Shown here in pieces: positions 44,256 to 51,975 of a stretch of DNA of 64,000 nucleotides. This stretch comes from Salinilacustrithrix sp003476595 (GTDB taxonomy: Bacteria > Actinomycetota > Acidimicrobiia > Acidimicrobiales > Salinilacustritrichaceae). The notes below the pieces were generated by a model that was given only the letters and a program-made list of their open reading frames with translations, was not told the DNA's origin and did not search any database. Position numbers and translations under genes: made by a program. Each line of letters opens with the position of its first letter. Position 1 is the stretch's first letter. The DNA lies in assembly GCA_963972525.1 (NCBI GenBank), contig CAXAUZ010000006.1, positions 130,670 through 194,669 on the forward strand, given 5' to 3'.

Positions 44256-45581
44256 GTGCCCGCCCGTCCGACACAACGCCGGTTGCTGACCCTGCTGCTC
44301 GCGGCGCTCGCTGCGCTCGGTCTGGCCGGCGTGCTCGCCCCGGCCGCCGCGGCGCAGCAGACCGAAGGCGGCGAGGCCGAGGCGGTCGGCACCATCGACT
44401 ACGAGGGCGAGGACGGCGAGGACGTGCCGGTCGCCGGCGTGGAGATCACGGCATCCACCGCCGATGGCGAGGAGATCGACACCGCCACCACCGGCGACGA
44501 CGGGACGTTCGTCCTGTCGCTGCCGGGCGCCGGTGACTACGTGTTCGTGCTCGACCCCGACACGCTGCCCGACGGGGTCTCCCTGCGCAGCGAGGAGCGA
44601 GGCACACTCGAGCTGTCCATGAACGCGGGGCAGCGACGGAACCTGCTCTTCCCGATCGTGGAGGGCGAGGGCGTCGAGCGCTCCAGCGGCTCGACCAAGA
44701 TCGCCCAGGTCCCCCAGCTGGCCTTCGAGGGGTTCAAGTTCGGCCTCATCATCGCCATGTCGGCCGTGGGCCTCAGCCTCATCTACGGCACCACCGGCCT
44801 GGTGAACTTCGCCCACGGCGAGGTCGTCACCTTCGGTGCCCTGCTCGCCTACCTGTTCAACGTGACCTTCGGGTTGCACCTCCTCATCGCCGGGCCGATC
44901 GCCGTCCTGCTCGCCGGGGTGTTCGGTGGTGGGTTCGACCGGGGGTTCTGGAGACCGTTGCGCAACCGGGGCACGAGCCTCATCGCCATGCTCGTCGTGT
45001 CGATCGGCCTGTCGCTGGTCCTGCGCTACCTGTTCCTGTACCAGTTCGGCGGGCGCACCCGGCCCTTCGACCAGTACGCGATCCAGACCGACACCATCGA
45101 GTTCCTGAACATCACCATGGTGCGCAAGGACATCTGGATCGTGGTGGTCTCGATCATCCTGCTGGTGCTCGTGGCCCTCGCCCTCGGCGGCACCCGCATC
45201 GGCAAGGCCACCCGGGCCGTGGCCGACAACCGGGACCTGGCCGAGTCCTCCGGCATCGACGTCGAGAAGGTCATCCTTGTCGTGTGGGCCGTCGGCAGCG
45301 CGCTGGCGGCGGTCGGCGGCATCTTCCTCGGCCTCACCGAGCAGGTGAGCTGGCAGGGCGGCTTCCAGCTGCTGCTGCTGATGTTCGCCGGCGTCACCCT
45401 CGGTGGCCTCGGCACCGCCTACGGCGCCCTGGTGGGCAGCATCATCGTCGGCCTCGCCGTGCAGCTGTCGACGCTCGTCATCTCCTCCGAGCTGAAGAAC
45501 GTGGCTGCGCTGCTGATCCTCGCCTTCATCCTGCTGGTACGCCCCCAGGGCATCCTGGGCCGCAAGGAACGGGTGGGCTGA
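44256..45581 (+). CDS. LivH-type ABC permease with N-terminal extracellular carboxypeptidase-regulatory-like domain
   Basis: A 441-residue protein with two parts. Residues ~8-33 are a signal peptide (LLTLLLAALAALGLAGVLAPAAAA). Residues ~41-145 form a beta-sandwich of the carboxypeptidase regulatory/Ig-like type (VPVAGVEITAS, TTGDDGTFVLSLPGAGDYVF). Residues ~150-435 are a LivH permease (GLIIAMSAVGLSLIYGTTGLVNFAHGE; the loop RAVADNRDLAESSGIDV matches the EAA-like loop). Ordinary LivH is ~290 residues without the extra domain. GTG 44256 follows a TATGAT hexamer. It is the first gene of livHMGF. Confidence 0.88.
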   Translation: MPARPTQRRLLTLLLAALAALGLAGVLAPAAAAQQTEGGEAEAVGTIDYEGEDGEDVPVAGVEITASTADGEEIDTATTGDDGTFVLSLPGAGDYVFVLDPDTLPDGVSLRSEERGTLELSMNAGQRRNLLFPIVEGEGVERSSGSTKIAQVPQLAFEGFKFGLIIAMSAVGLSLIYGTTGLVNFAHGEVVTFGALLAYLFNVTFGLHLLIAGPIAVLLAGVFGGGFDRGFWRPLRNRGTSLIAMLVVSIGLSLVLRYLFLYQFGGRTRPFDQYAIQTDTIEFLNITMVRKDIWIVVVSIILLVLVALALGGTRIGKATRAVADNRDLAESSGIDVEKVILVVWAVGSALAAVGGIFLGLTEQVSWQGGFQLLLLMFAGVTLGGLGTAYGALVGSIIVGLAVQLSTLVISSELKNVAALLILAFILLVRPQGILGRKERVG

Positions 45582-45584
45582 TCG

Positions 45585-46574
45585 ATGAACTGGAGCATCA
45601 TCATCGAGTCGACCCTGGAGGCGATGGTCACCAAGAACGCCGTCGTCTTCGCCCTGGCGGCGATCGGCCTCAACATCCACTACGGCTACACCGGGCTGCT
45701 CAACTTCGGCCAGGCCGGCTTCATGGCCGCCGGCGCCTACGGCACGGGCATCGCCATCACCCAGTGGGGCTGGACCATCGGCCCGGCGGCCGTGTTCGGC
45801 ATCGTGCTGTCGGTGCTGCTCGCCTTCTTCCTCGGCCTGCCGACCCTTCGCCTCCGGGCTGACTACCTCGCCATCGTCACCATCGCCGCGGCCGAGATCA
45901 TCAGACGCATCGTGAAGTCCACCCAGTACAGCGAGGTCACGGGTGGATCCGGTGGCCTCAACGGCATCGGCCGGGGCTTCTACGACAACAACCCCATCGA
46001 CAGCGGGCTCGACCTCGGCATCGTCAGCTTCTCCGAGCGCGAGCTGTGGTTCATGGTCGTGGGTTGGGGCGTGGTCGTGCTGTGCATGGTCCTCACCTAC
46101 CTGTTGGTGCGCAGCCCCTGGGGTCGCGTGCTCAAGGCCATCCGTGAGGACGAGGACGCCGTGCGCAGCCTCGGCAAGAACGTCACCTGGTACAAGATGC
46201 AGAGCCTGATCCTCGGCGGCGCCTTCGGTGCGCTCGGCGGCATCATGCTCACCCTCGAGCAGCAGTCGGTGCAGCCCGACCAGTTCTTCACCCCGACGAC
46301 CTTCTTCGCCTTCACCGCCCTCATCCTCGGCGGTGCCGGGCGGGTCTTCGGCCCGGTCGTGGGCTCGATGCTCTTCTGGGGCATCATCCAGTTCACCGAC
46401 GTCTCGCTGCGCCAGGCGATCGCGAACGACTACATCCCGACCTGGCTGATGGACGGCGTTCAGGCCGGCCAGGTCCGCTTCATCATCGCCGGCGGTCTGC
46501 TCGCAGCGCTCATGATCTTCCGCCAGCAGGGCCTGTTCGGCAACAAGCGGGAGGTGGCCCTCGATGACCACTGA
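45585..46574 (+). CDS. livM: LivM-type branched-chain amino acid ABC permease
   Basis: A 329-residue polytopic permease. Recognisable LivM segments are NIHYGYTGLLNFGQAGFMAAGAYG, LPTLRLRADYLAIVTIAAAEIIRR and LILGGAGRVFGPVVGSMLFW. The ATG is 4 nt after the livH stop. Its last 11 nt overlap livG, so expression is coupled. It forms the membrane channel with the LivH-like protein for uptake of branched-chain amino acids or related carboxylates. Confidence 0.92.
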   Translation: MNWSIIIESTLEAMVTKNAVVFALAAIGLNIHYGYTGLLNFGQAGFMAAGAYGTGIAITQWGWTIGPAAVFGIVLSVLLAFFLGLPTLRLRADYLAIVTIAAAEIIRRIVKSTQYSEVTGGSGGLNGIGRGFYDNNPIDSGLDLGIVSFSERELWFMVVGWGVVVLCMVLTYLLVRSPWGRVLKAIREDEDAVRSLGKNVTWYKMQSLILGGAFGALGGIMLTLEQQSVQPDQFFTPTTFFAFTALILGGAGRVFGPVVGSMLFWGIIQFTDVSLRQAIANDYIPTWLMDGVQAGQVRFIIAGGLLAALMIFRQQGLFGNKREVALDDH

Positions 46575-47418
46575 CGCCTTCGACCAGGTCGAACCCCGAC
46601 CGGGCTCACCCAAGCGGGACACGATCCTGTCCGTGGACGGGCTGGTGCGGCGCTTCGGCGGCATCACCGCCGTCGACGTCGACCACCTCGAGATCCAGGC
46701 CAACGCCATCACCGGCCTGATCGGTCCCAACGGTGCGGGCAAGACGACCTTCTTCAACCTCATCACCGGGTTCGACGAGGTCACCGCCGGCACGTTCCAG
46801 TTCAAGGGCGAGCCCCTCGAGGGCGTCCCGGCCTACAAGGTCGCTCGCAAGGGCCTGGTGCGCACGTTCCAGCTCACCAAGGCGCTGTCCAAGCTGTCGG
46901 TCATCGAGAACATGAAGCTCGGCGCCGTCGGCCAGACCGGTGAGAATCCCTTCAAGGCCCTGGTCCGTCCCCTCTGGGGCAGCCAGGAGCGCGAGATCGA
47001 GGCCCGTGCCGACGAGCTCCTCAAGCGGTTCAAGCTGTACGAGAAGCGCGACGACTACGCCGGCGAGCTCTCGGGCGGGCAGCGCAAGCTGCTCGAGATG
47101 GCCCGTGCCCTCATGGCCGACCCCGAGGTCATCTGCCTCGACGAGCCCATGGCCGGCGTGAACCCTGCCCTCACCCAGTCCCTGCTCCAGCACGTCAAGG
47201 AGCTCAAGGACGAGGGCCTCACGGTCGTCTTCGTCGAGCACGACATGGACGTCGTCCGCGACATCTCCGACTGGGTGGTCGTGATGGCCGAGGGTTCGAT
47301 CATCGCCGAGGGCACGCACGCCTCGATCGGCAAGAACCAGGCCGTCATCGACGCCTACCTCGGCACCGCCCACGAGATCGACCTGGGCACCATCGAGCTG
47401 GACCCGGAGAAGCACTGA
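46564..47418 (+). CDS. livG: LivG-type ABC transporter ATPase
   Basis: A 284-residue ABC ATPase with Walker A GPNGAGKT, signature LSGGQRK, Walker B VICLDEPMAGVNP and H-loop VFVEHDMD. The LivG-specific C-terminal extension is present (GTHASIGKNQAVIDAYLG). It hydrolyses ATP to power the LivHM permease. It overlaps livM by 11 nt and livF by 1 nt (TGATG). The symbol denotes family type; the transported ligand is not established. Confidence 0.93.
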   Translation: MTTDAFDQVEPRPGSPKRDTILSVDGLVRRFGGITAVDVDHLEIQANAITGLIGPNGAGKTTFFNLITGFDEVTAGTFQFKGEPLEGVPAYKVARKGLVRTFQLTKALSKLSVIENMKLGAVGQTGENPFKALVRPLWGSQEREIEARADELLKRFKLYEKRDDYAGELSGGQRKLLEMARALMADPEVICLDEPMAGVNPALTQSLLQHVKELKDEGLTVVFVEHDMDVVRDISDWVVVMAEGSIIAEGTHASIGKNQAVIDAYLGTAHEIDLGTIELDPEKH

Positions 47419-48152
47419 TGGCCAAGGACGAACCGCTCCTCGTCGCCGACGATCTCGTCGCCGGCTACCTGCCGGGCGTCAACATCCTCAACGGCTGCAA
47501 CATCACCGTCAACGACGGCGAGCTGGTGGGCATCATCGGGCCAAACGGCGCCGGCAAGTCCACCTGCCTGAAGGCCGTCTTCGGCCTCATCCCCGTCCGC
47601 GACGGCGGCGTGACCCTGCGGGGCGAGGACATCGCCAACCGCAAGGCCCACGAGCTGGTGGAGCGGGGCGTGGGCTACGTGCCCCAGAACAACAACGTGT
47701 TCCCCCGCCTCACGGTGAAGGAGAACCTGGAGATGGGCGTGTTCCTGCGCCCCAAGCTGTTCAAGGGCTCCTTCGACCGCGTGGTGGAGATGTTCCCCCG
47801 CCTCGGTGAGCGCAAGGACCAGCGCGCCGGTGCCCTCTCCGGAGGCGAGCGCCAGATGCTGGCCATGGGCCGGGCGCTGATGATGGAGCCGAGCGTGCTC
47901 CTGCTCGACGAGCCCTCCGCCGGGCTCTCTCCCGCATTGCAGGACGACGTGTTCCTGCGCTGCCGTCGCATCAACGAGGCCGGCGTCTCGATCCTCATGG
48001 TCGAGCAGAACGCCAGCAAGTGCCTCCAGATCTGCGACCGCGGCTACGTCCTGGACCAGGGCGCGAACGCGTACACCGGCTCCGGCCGGGAGCTGCTCGA
48101 GGACCCCAAGGTCGTCGAGCTCTACCTCGGCACCCTCGCAGCCAACCGCTGA
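47418..48152 (+). CDS. livF: LivF-type ABC transporter ATPase
   Basis: A 244-residue ABC ATPase with Walker A GPNGAGKS, signature LSGGERQ, Walker B VLLLDEPSAGLSP and H-loop SILMVEQN, the typical LivF pattern (VEQN instead of VEHD). It completes the livHMGF operon. The binding-protein genes lie on the opposite strand just beyond the palindromic terminator at 48244-48269. Confidence 0.93.
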   Translation: MAKDEPLLVADDLVAGYLPGVNILNGCNITVNDGELVGIIGPNGAGKSTCLKAVFGLIPVRDGGVTLRGEDIANRKAHELVERGVGYVPQNNNVFPRLTVKENLEMGVFLRPKLFKGSFDRVVEMFPRLGERKDQRAGALSGGERQMLAMGRALMMEPSVLLLDEPSAGLSPALQDDVFLRCRRINEAGVSILMVEQNASKCLQICDRGYVLDQGANAYTGSGRELLEDPKVVELYLGTLAANR

Positions 48153-48243
48153 ACCCCGGGCCGCACGCCCCTCCCGTTCTGGCAGTTCCCACGTCGCGCG
48201 CCCGCCGGCGTCGACTCCAGCGGCGCCGACCCCAGCACGCGAA

Positions 48244-48269
48244 GAGGCCGGGCCCGTGGGCCCGGCCTC
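48244..48269. terminator. palindromic bidirectional terminator
   Basis: Perfect 12-bp arms GAGGCCGGGCCC / GGGCCCGGCCTC separated by GT, between convergent livF and the binding-protein gene. Confidence 0.75.
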
Positions 48270-48295
48270 CTCAGGTTCTGGTGCTCAGCTCAGGT

Positions 48296-49630
48296 CTAGA
48301 GCTCTGCGAACCGGTACTCGGTGAGCGAGTCGTCGATGGTGTTGCCCTCGCCGTACTGCAGGATGGCGAAGCTCGCCTCGCTCGGCTCGCCGGCCTCGCT
48401 GAACGTCTGCGGGCCGGAAGGACCGTCGTAGTCGATGTCGGTGCCCTCTTCGATCATGCCCTTGCACTCTTCGAAGCTGGTGCACGTCTCACCGTCGCGG
48501 GTGACGCCGTTGATCTCGCCGGCGATGGCCACGGCATCGTCGCTCTCGGCCACGAGGGCGGCGAGGGCGGTGATGACGACGGCGTCGTAGGTCTCCGGAG
48601 CGTAGGAGAAGTCCTCGAGCTCCGGGTCGACCTCGAGGAGGCGGGACCGGAAGTCCTCGGTGATCTCGGCGGCGGGCAGCGTGCCCTTCACGCCGACCAT
48701 CGAGGCCGAGACCTGCTCGCCCAGGGCGTTGCCGACGTTGCCGTCGACCAGGTAGATGCTCTTGGAGTCGGGCGTGAAGCCGTTCTCGAAGAGGCCGGTC
48801 AGGATGCGGGCCGACTCATCGAAGCCGATGAGCACGAGGGCATCGCTGTCGGCGTCCACGACGCGCTGGACCTCAGCGTCGAAGTTCTCGGCGAAGGGGT
48901 CGTAGACGAACTCCTCGTCGACGACGACGCCCTGCTCCTCGAGGGGCTCGACGGTGTACTGCAGCAGGCCCTCACCGTAGGGATCCTGCAGGGCCATGAC
49001 CGTGGCGCTCTCGTTGCCGTCAGCGACGACGAGGTCGGCGAGCACGCGGCCCTGGAGGACGTCGGACGGAGCGGTGCGGAAGTACAGACCGTTGTCGTCG
49101 TAGTCGGTGAAGTCCGGGGACGTGTTGGCCGGGCTGAAGTGGATCTTGCAGGCGCCGGTCACCTTGTCGATGAAGGTGAAGGACACGCCGGAGGAGGCGG
49201 CACCGATGAAGGCGTCGACGCCCTCGTTCAGGTGACGGTCCACGGTCTGGGAGGCCACGTCGGTGGACGTGTCGCCAGAGTCGCCCTGGAACAGCTCCAC
49301 GTCGGCGTCGAGGACGCCGCCGGCAGCGTTGATGTCCTGGACGGCGAGCTCCGCAGCTGCGAACTCCGGCGGGCCGAGGAAGGCCAGGTTGCCGGTCTCG
49401 GGCAGCACGGTGCCGATCTTCAGGGTGCCGTCGCCCTCGCCGGCCTCGCAGTCGGTGGCACCGGCTGCGTCTTCGGTCGTCTCTTCGGTTTCGGTGGTCT
49501 CTTCGGTATCGGTCGCCGTGTCGTCGGTCGTGTCCGTGGCCTCGTCGTCGTCGTCGCCGCATGCTGCAGCAACGAGAGACAGGGCCAGGAACAGCGCCAC
49601 GAGCAGGCGGAACTTGCCTGGCTTGCGCAT
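48296..49630 (-). CDS. Liv-type substrate-binding lipoprotein A
   Basis: A 444-residue lipoprotein. The signal peptide ends in lipobox LVAAAC with Cys24, followed by a Thr/Asp/Glu-rich tether (residues ~26-57) and a periplasmic-binding-protein type I domain (IGTVLPETGNLAFLGPPEFAAAELAVQDINAAGGVL at its start). ATG 49630 has an AAAGGAAA site. It is convergent with livHMGF and presumably serves that transporter. It is a paralog of the lipoprotein at 49726-51108 with the same length and domain layout. The ligand is likely a small amino acid-like molecule. Confidence 0.92.
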   Translation of the reverse strand: MRKPGKFRLLVALFLALSLVAAACGDDDDEATDTTDDTATDTEETTETEETTEDAAGATDCEAGEGDGTLKIGTVLPETGNLAFLGPPEFAAAELAVQDINAAGGVLDADVELFQGDSGDTSTDVASQTVDRHLNEGVDAFIGAASSGVSFTFIDKVTGACKIHFSPANTSPDFTDYDDNGLYFRTAPSDVLQGRVLADLVVADGNESATVMALQDPYGEGLLQYTVEPLEEQGVVVDEEFVYDPFAENFDAEVQRVVDADSDALVLIGFDESARILTGLFENGFTPDSKSIYLVDGNVGNALGEQVSASMVGVKGTLPAAEITEDFRSRLLEVDPELEDFSYAPETYDAVVITALAALVAESDDAVAIAGEINGVTRDGETCTSFEECKGMIEEGTDIDYDGPSGPQTFSEAGEPSEASFAILQYGEGNTIDDSLTEYRFAEL

Positions 49631-49725
49631 GTGATGGGTTTCCTTTGTGTTCACCAACAGGGAGCCAGAGAGTACCGGTCCGGGCCAGGTCGTGGGGGCG
49701 TTGGACGTGAATGCCGGGTTTCGGC

Positions 49726-51108
49726 TCAGGATCCGGCGGGTGCGTCGCCCAGCCGGGCCAGGTGCCCGTCGGCGTCGAACGCGACCACGGTGAGCCGTCC
49801 GTCGGAGCGGTTGCCCGCCTCGTCCAGGGTGATCGGCCCGGTCTGGCCGATGTAGGCGATGTCGACCCCGTCGGCGATCAGGTCGAGGCACGCCGCCGGC
49901 TCCCGGCACGCGGTCCCGCCGCCGGACACGGCGGCCATGGAGGCAGCGATCCCGGCGCCGGACGCAGAACCAGCGGCCTCCGCAGCCAGGGCGGCGAGCA
50001 CCACGGCGTCGTAGGACTCGGCGGCGAGATCGAGGCCGGCGTCGTCGACCTCGGCCAGGGCCGGGTCGTGGGACCGGACCCGACTCGCGAACCCGGGCTC
50101 GGGCGGGGCGGCGGGGAGCAGCCCACGCATGCAGGCCAGCTCGGTCCGGTCCTCGACCAGGTCGCCGAGGCGCTCGCCGAGGTTCCCGTCGGTCCCGTAC
50201 ACGGGCCGCTCCCGGGGACCCTGGTCGGTGACGATCAGCTCGTCGAGCACCACGGCCGTCTCGGCCAGCCCGACCAGCACGATCGCATCGGCGGCGCGGT
50301 CGAGATCCTGCACCACGGTCGGTCCGAGGTCGGCGGCGGCGGGGTCGTGGTCGACCCGGCTGGCGACGGTGCCCCCGGTGGCCTGCAGCTGCTCGACCAG
50401 CGCATCGGCGACGGTCCGGCCGTGGTCGTCGTCGCGGGCCGCGATCGCGACCGAGCGATGCCCGTCGGCCCGGACCAGGTCGGCGAGCGCCCGACCCTGG
50501 AGCGCCTCGGTGGGCCCGGTGCGGAAGAGCCGGCCGGACCCGTCGAGCGCATCGAGCCCGCCCGAGGTCGCCGCCGGCGACACCAGCACCGCATCGGCGT
50601 CGACCACCTGGGGGAGCACGCTCGCGGCCGCACCCGAGGCGAGCGGGCCGATCAGGACGTCGACGCCGGCGCCCAGCAGCCGGGCGGCCTCCCCCTCCAC
50701 GGTGCCCGGTGTCCCGTCGGCGGAGTCGCCATGGCGGAGCCCGACCGGCGCCCCCAGCACGCCCCCCGCCTCGGCGAGGTCGGCGACCGCGAGCTCCACG
50801 CCGGCGATCGCGGCCGGGCCGAGGAAGGCGAGCTCGCCCGAGAGCGGGAGCAGGGTGCCGACGTCGAGGGCACCGTCCCGCGGCTCGGGGCCGGCCGACG
50901 TCGCGTCGATGCTCGGCAGCGCTCCGGCCGGCGGGGCATCCGGGATCTCCGAGCCGTCGGGACAGCGGACGTCGAGCGCCGGAGCCGGGTCGTCGGCCTC
51001 GGGTCGGGCGGCCTCGTCTCCCCCGGAGGTGCAGGCGGCGGCCAGCACGGTGGCGGCCAGGAGGCCCGACGGCCACCGGCGTCGTCGGCGAGTGGAGGGC
51101 GCAGCGAT
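49726..51108 (-). CDS. Liv-type substrate-binding lipoprotein B, no canonical start codon
   Basis: A paralog of the preceding binding lipoprotein. The frame 51048-49726 encodes LAAAC lipobox, tether and the type I binding domain (VGTLLPLSGELAFLGPAAIAGVELAVADL...). The first ATG/GTG in frame (GTG 51048) would give only five residues before the lipid Cys. The missing basic and hydrophobic signal segments (STRRRRRWPSGLLAATV) are encoded just upstream in the same frame, beginning at an ATC at 51108, which lies 7 nt after a TAGCCT hexamer. Either ATC serves as start or a former ATG was altered. The annotated start is therefore uncertain. Confidence 0.75.
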   Translation of the reverse strand: MAAPSTRRRRRWPSGLLAATVLAAACTSGGDEAARPEADDPAPALDVRCPDGSEIPDAPPAGALPSIDATSAGPEPRDGALDVGTLLPLSGELAFLGPAAIAGVELAVADLAEAGGVLGAPVGLRHGDSADGTPGTVEGEAARLLGAGVDVLIGPLASGAAASVLPQVVDADAVLVSPAATSGGLDALDGSGRLFRTGPTEALQGRALADLVRADGHRSVAIAARDDDHGRTVADALVEQLQATGGTVASRVDHDPAAADLGPTVVQDLDRAADAIVLVGLAETAVVLDELIVTDQGPRERPVYGTDGNLGERLGDLVEDRTELACMRGLLPAAPPEPGFASRVRSHDPALAEVDDAGLDLAAESYDAVVLAALAAEAAGSASGAGIAASMAAVSGGGTACREPAACLDLIADGVDIAYIGQTGPITLDEAGNRSDGRLTVVAFDADGHLARLGDAPAGS

Positions 51109-51115
51109 GGGACGG

Positions 51116-51121
51116 AGGCTA
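51116..51121 (-). promoter_or_regulatory. -10 hexamer upstream of binding lipoprotein B
   Basis: TAGCCT on the minus strand, 7 nt before the in-frame ATC at 51108; no ATG/GTG follows at that distance. Confidence 0.4.
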
Positions 51122-51172
51122 GGACGGAGGACGTCGGTGCGGGCCCGCGTGGATGGACCAGACTCGGCACCG

Positions 51173-51913
51173 ATGGAGACCGAGCTGCTCTACCTGCGCG
51201 ACGCCCACCTGCGAGCCTTCGAGGCCAGCGTGACCGACGTGGACGCCGACGGCGGCCGCGTCGCGCTGGACCGGACCGCCTTCTACCCGACCGGGGGCGG
51301 CCAACCCCACGACACGGGCACGCTGGAGACGCCCACCGGCCAGCGGACGGTCACCGCCGTGCGCAAGGAGGGAACGGTCGTGTGGCACGCGCTCGAGGGC
51401 GGTGGCCTGCCTGCGGTCGGCGACCCGGTCACCGGCCAGCTGGACTGGCAGCGACGCCACGAGCTCATGCGCACGCACACCGCGCTCCACGTGCTGTGCG
51501 GGGTGATCTGCAACGAGTGGGGCGTGCCGGTCACGGGCGGGAACATGGAGCCGCTCTCGGCTCGCATGGACTTCGAGTTCGACCCCCTCCCCGAGGGCTT
51601 CAAGGATCGGGTCGAGGACCTCGTCAACATCGAGCTCGCCGCCGACCGCCCGATCGAGGTGTCGTTCCTGCCTCGCTCCGTGGCGGTGCAGGACGAGGAC
51701 CTCATCCGCACCAACGTGGGACTGAGCAAACTCACCGTTGACCAGCTTGTGCGTGTCGTGGAGATCGTAGGTCTCGACAAGCAGGCTGACGGCGGCACCC
51801 ACGTGGCGTCCACCGCTGAGGTCGGCCGGATCAGGATCGTCAAGACCGAGAGCAAGGGCAAGGGCAACAAGCGGGTGAGGCTCGAGGTCCTCGATCCGCC
51901 TGGAGCCGTGTAG
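51173..51913 (+). CDS. alanyl-tRNA editing protein (AlaX-like)
   Basis: A 246-residue stand-alone AlaRS editing-domain protein. TAFYPTGGGQPHDTG is the family start motif. The zinc motif HTALH (His102, His106) is followed later by GGTHVAST, which supplies the last ligand. The C-terminus is basic (KGKGNKRVRLEVL). It hydrolyses Ser- or Gly-mischarged tRNA-Ala in trans. It is divergent from the binding lipoprotein B gene and ends 62 nt before a convergent sensor gene. Confidence 0.9.
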   Translation: METELLYLRDAHLRAFEASVTDVDADGGRVALDRTAFYPTGGGQPHDTGTLETPTGQRTVTAVRKEGTVVWHALEGGGLPAVGDPVTGQLDWQRRHELMRTHTALHVLCGVICNEWGVPVTGGNMEPLSARMDFEFDPLPEGFKDRVEDLVNIELAADRPIEVSFLPRSVAVQDEDLIRTNVGLSKLTVDQLVRVVEIVGLDKQADGGTHVASTAEVGRIRIVKTESKGKGNKRVRLEVLDPPGAV

Positions 51914-51975
51914 TCGCCGTTGCGGGCCACCACACGGCAGACGATCGCGGCCAGCGGAACCCACGCCGGCGAGCT

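Noticed and set aside
44163..46805. 880-codon open frame antisense to livH/livM
   Set aside because: Low-complexity Glu/Asp/His-rich translation and no start or ribosome site; it is the mirror of real permease genes.
49631..51076. Frame joining the region upstream of binding lipoprotein A to one long protein
   Set aside because: Upstream of 49630 it reads Arg/Gly-rich sequence out of frame with lipoprotein B; the signal peptide and ribosome site at 49630 mark the true start.
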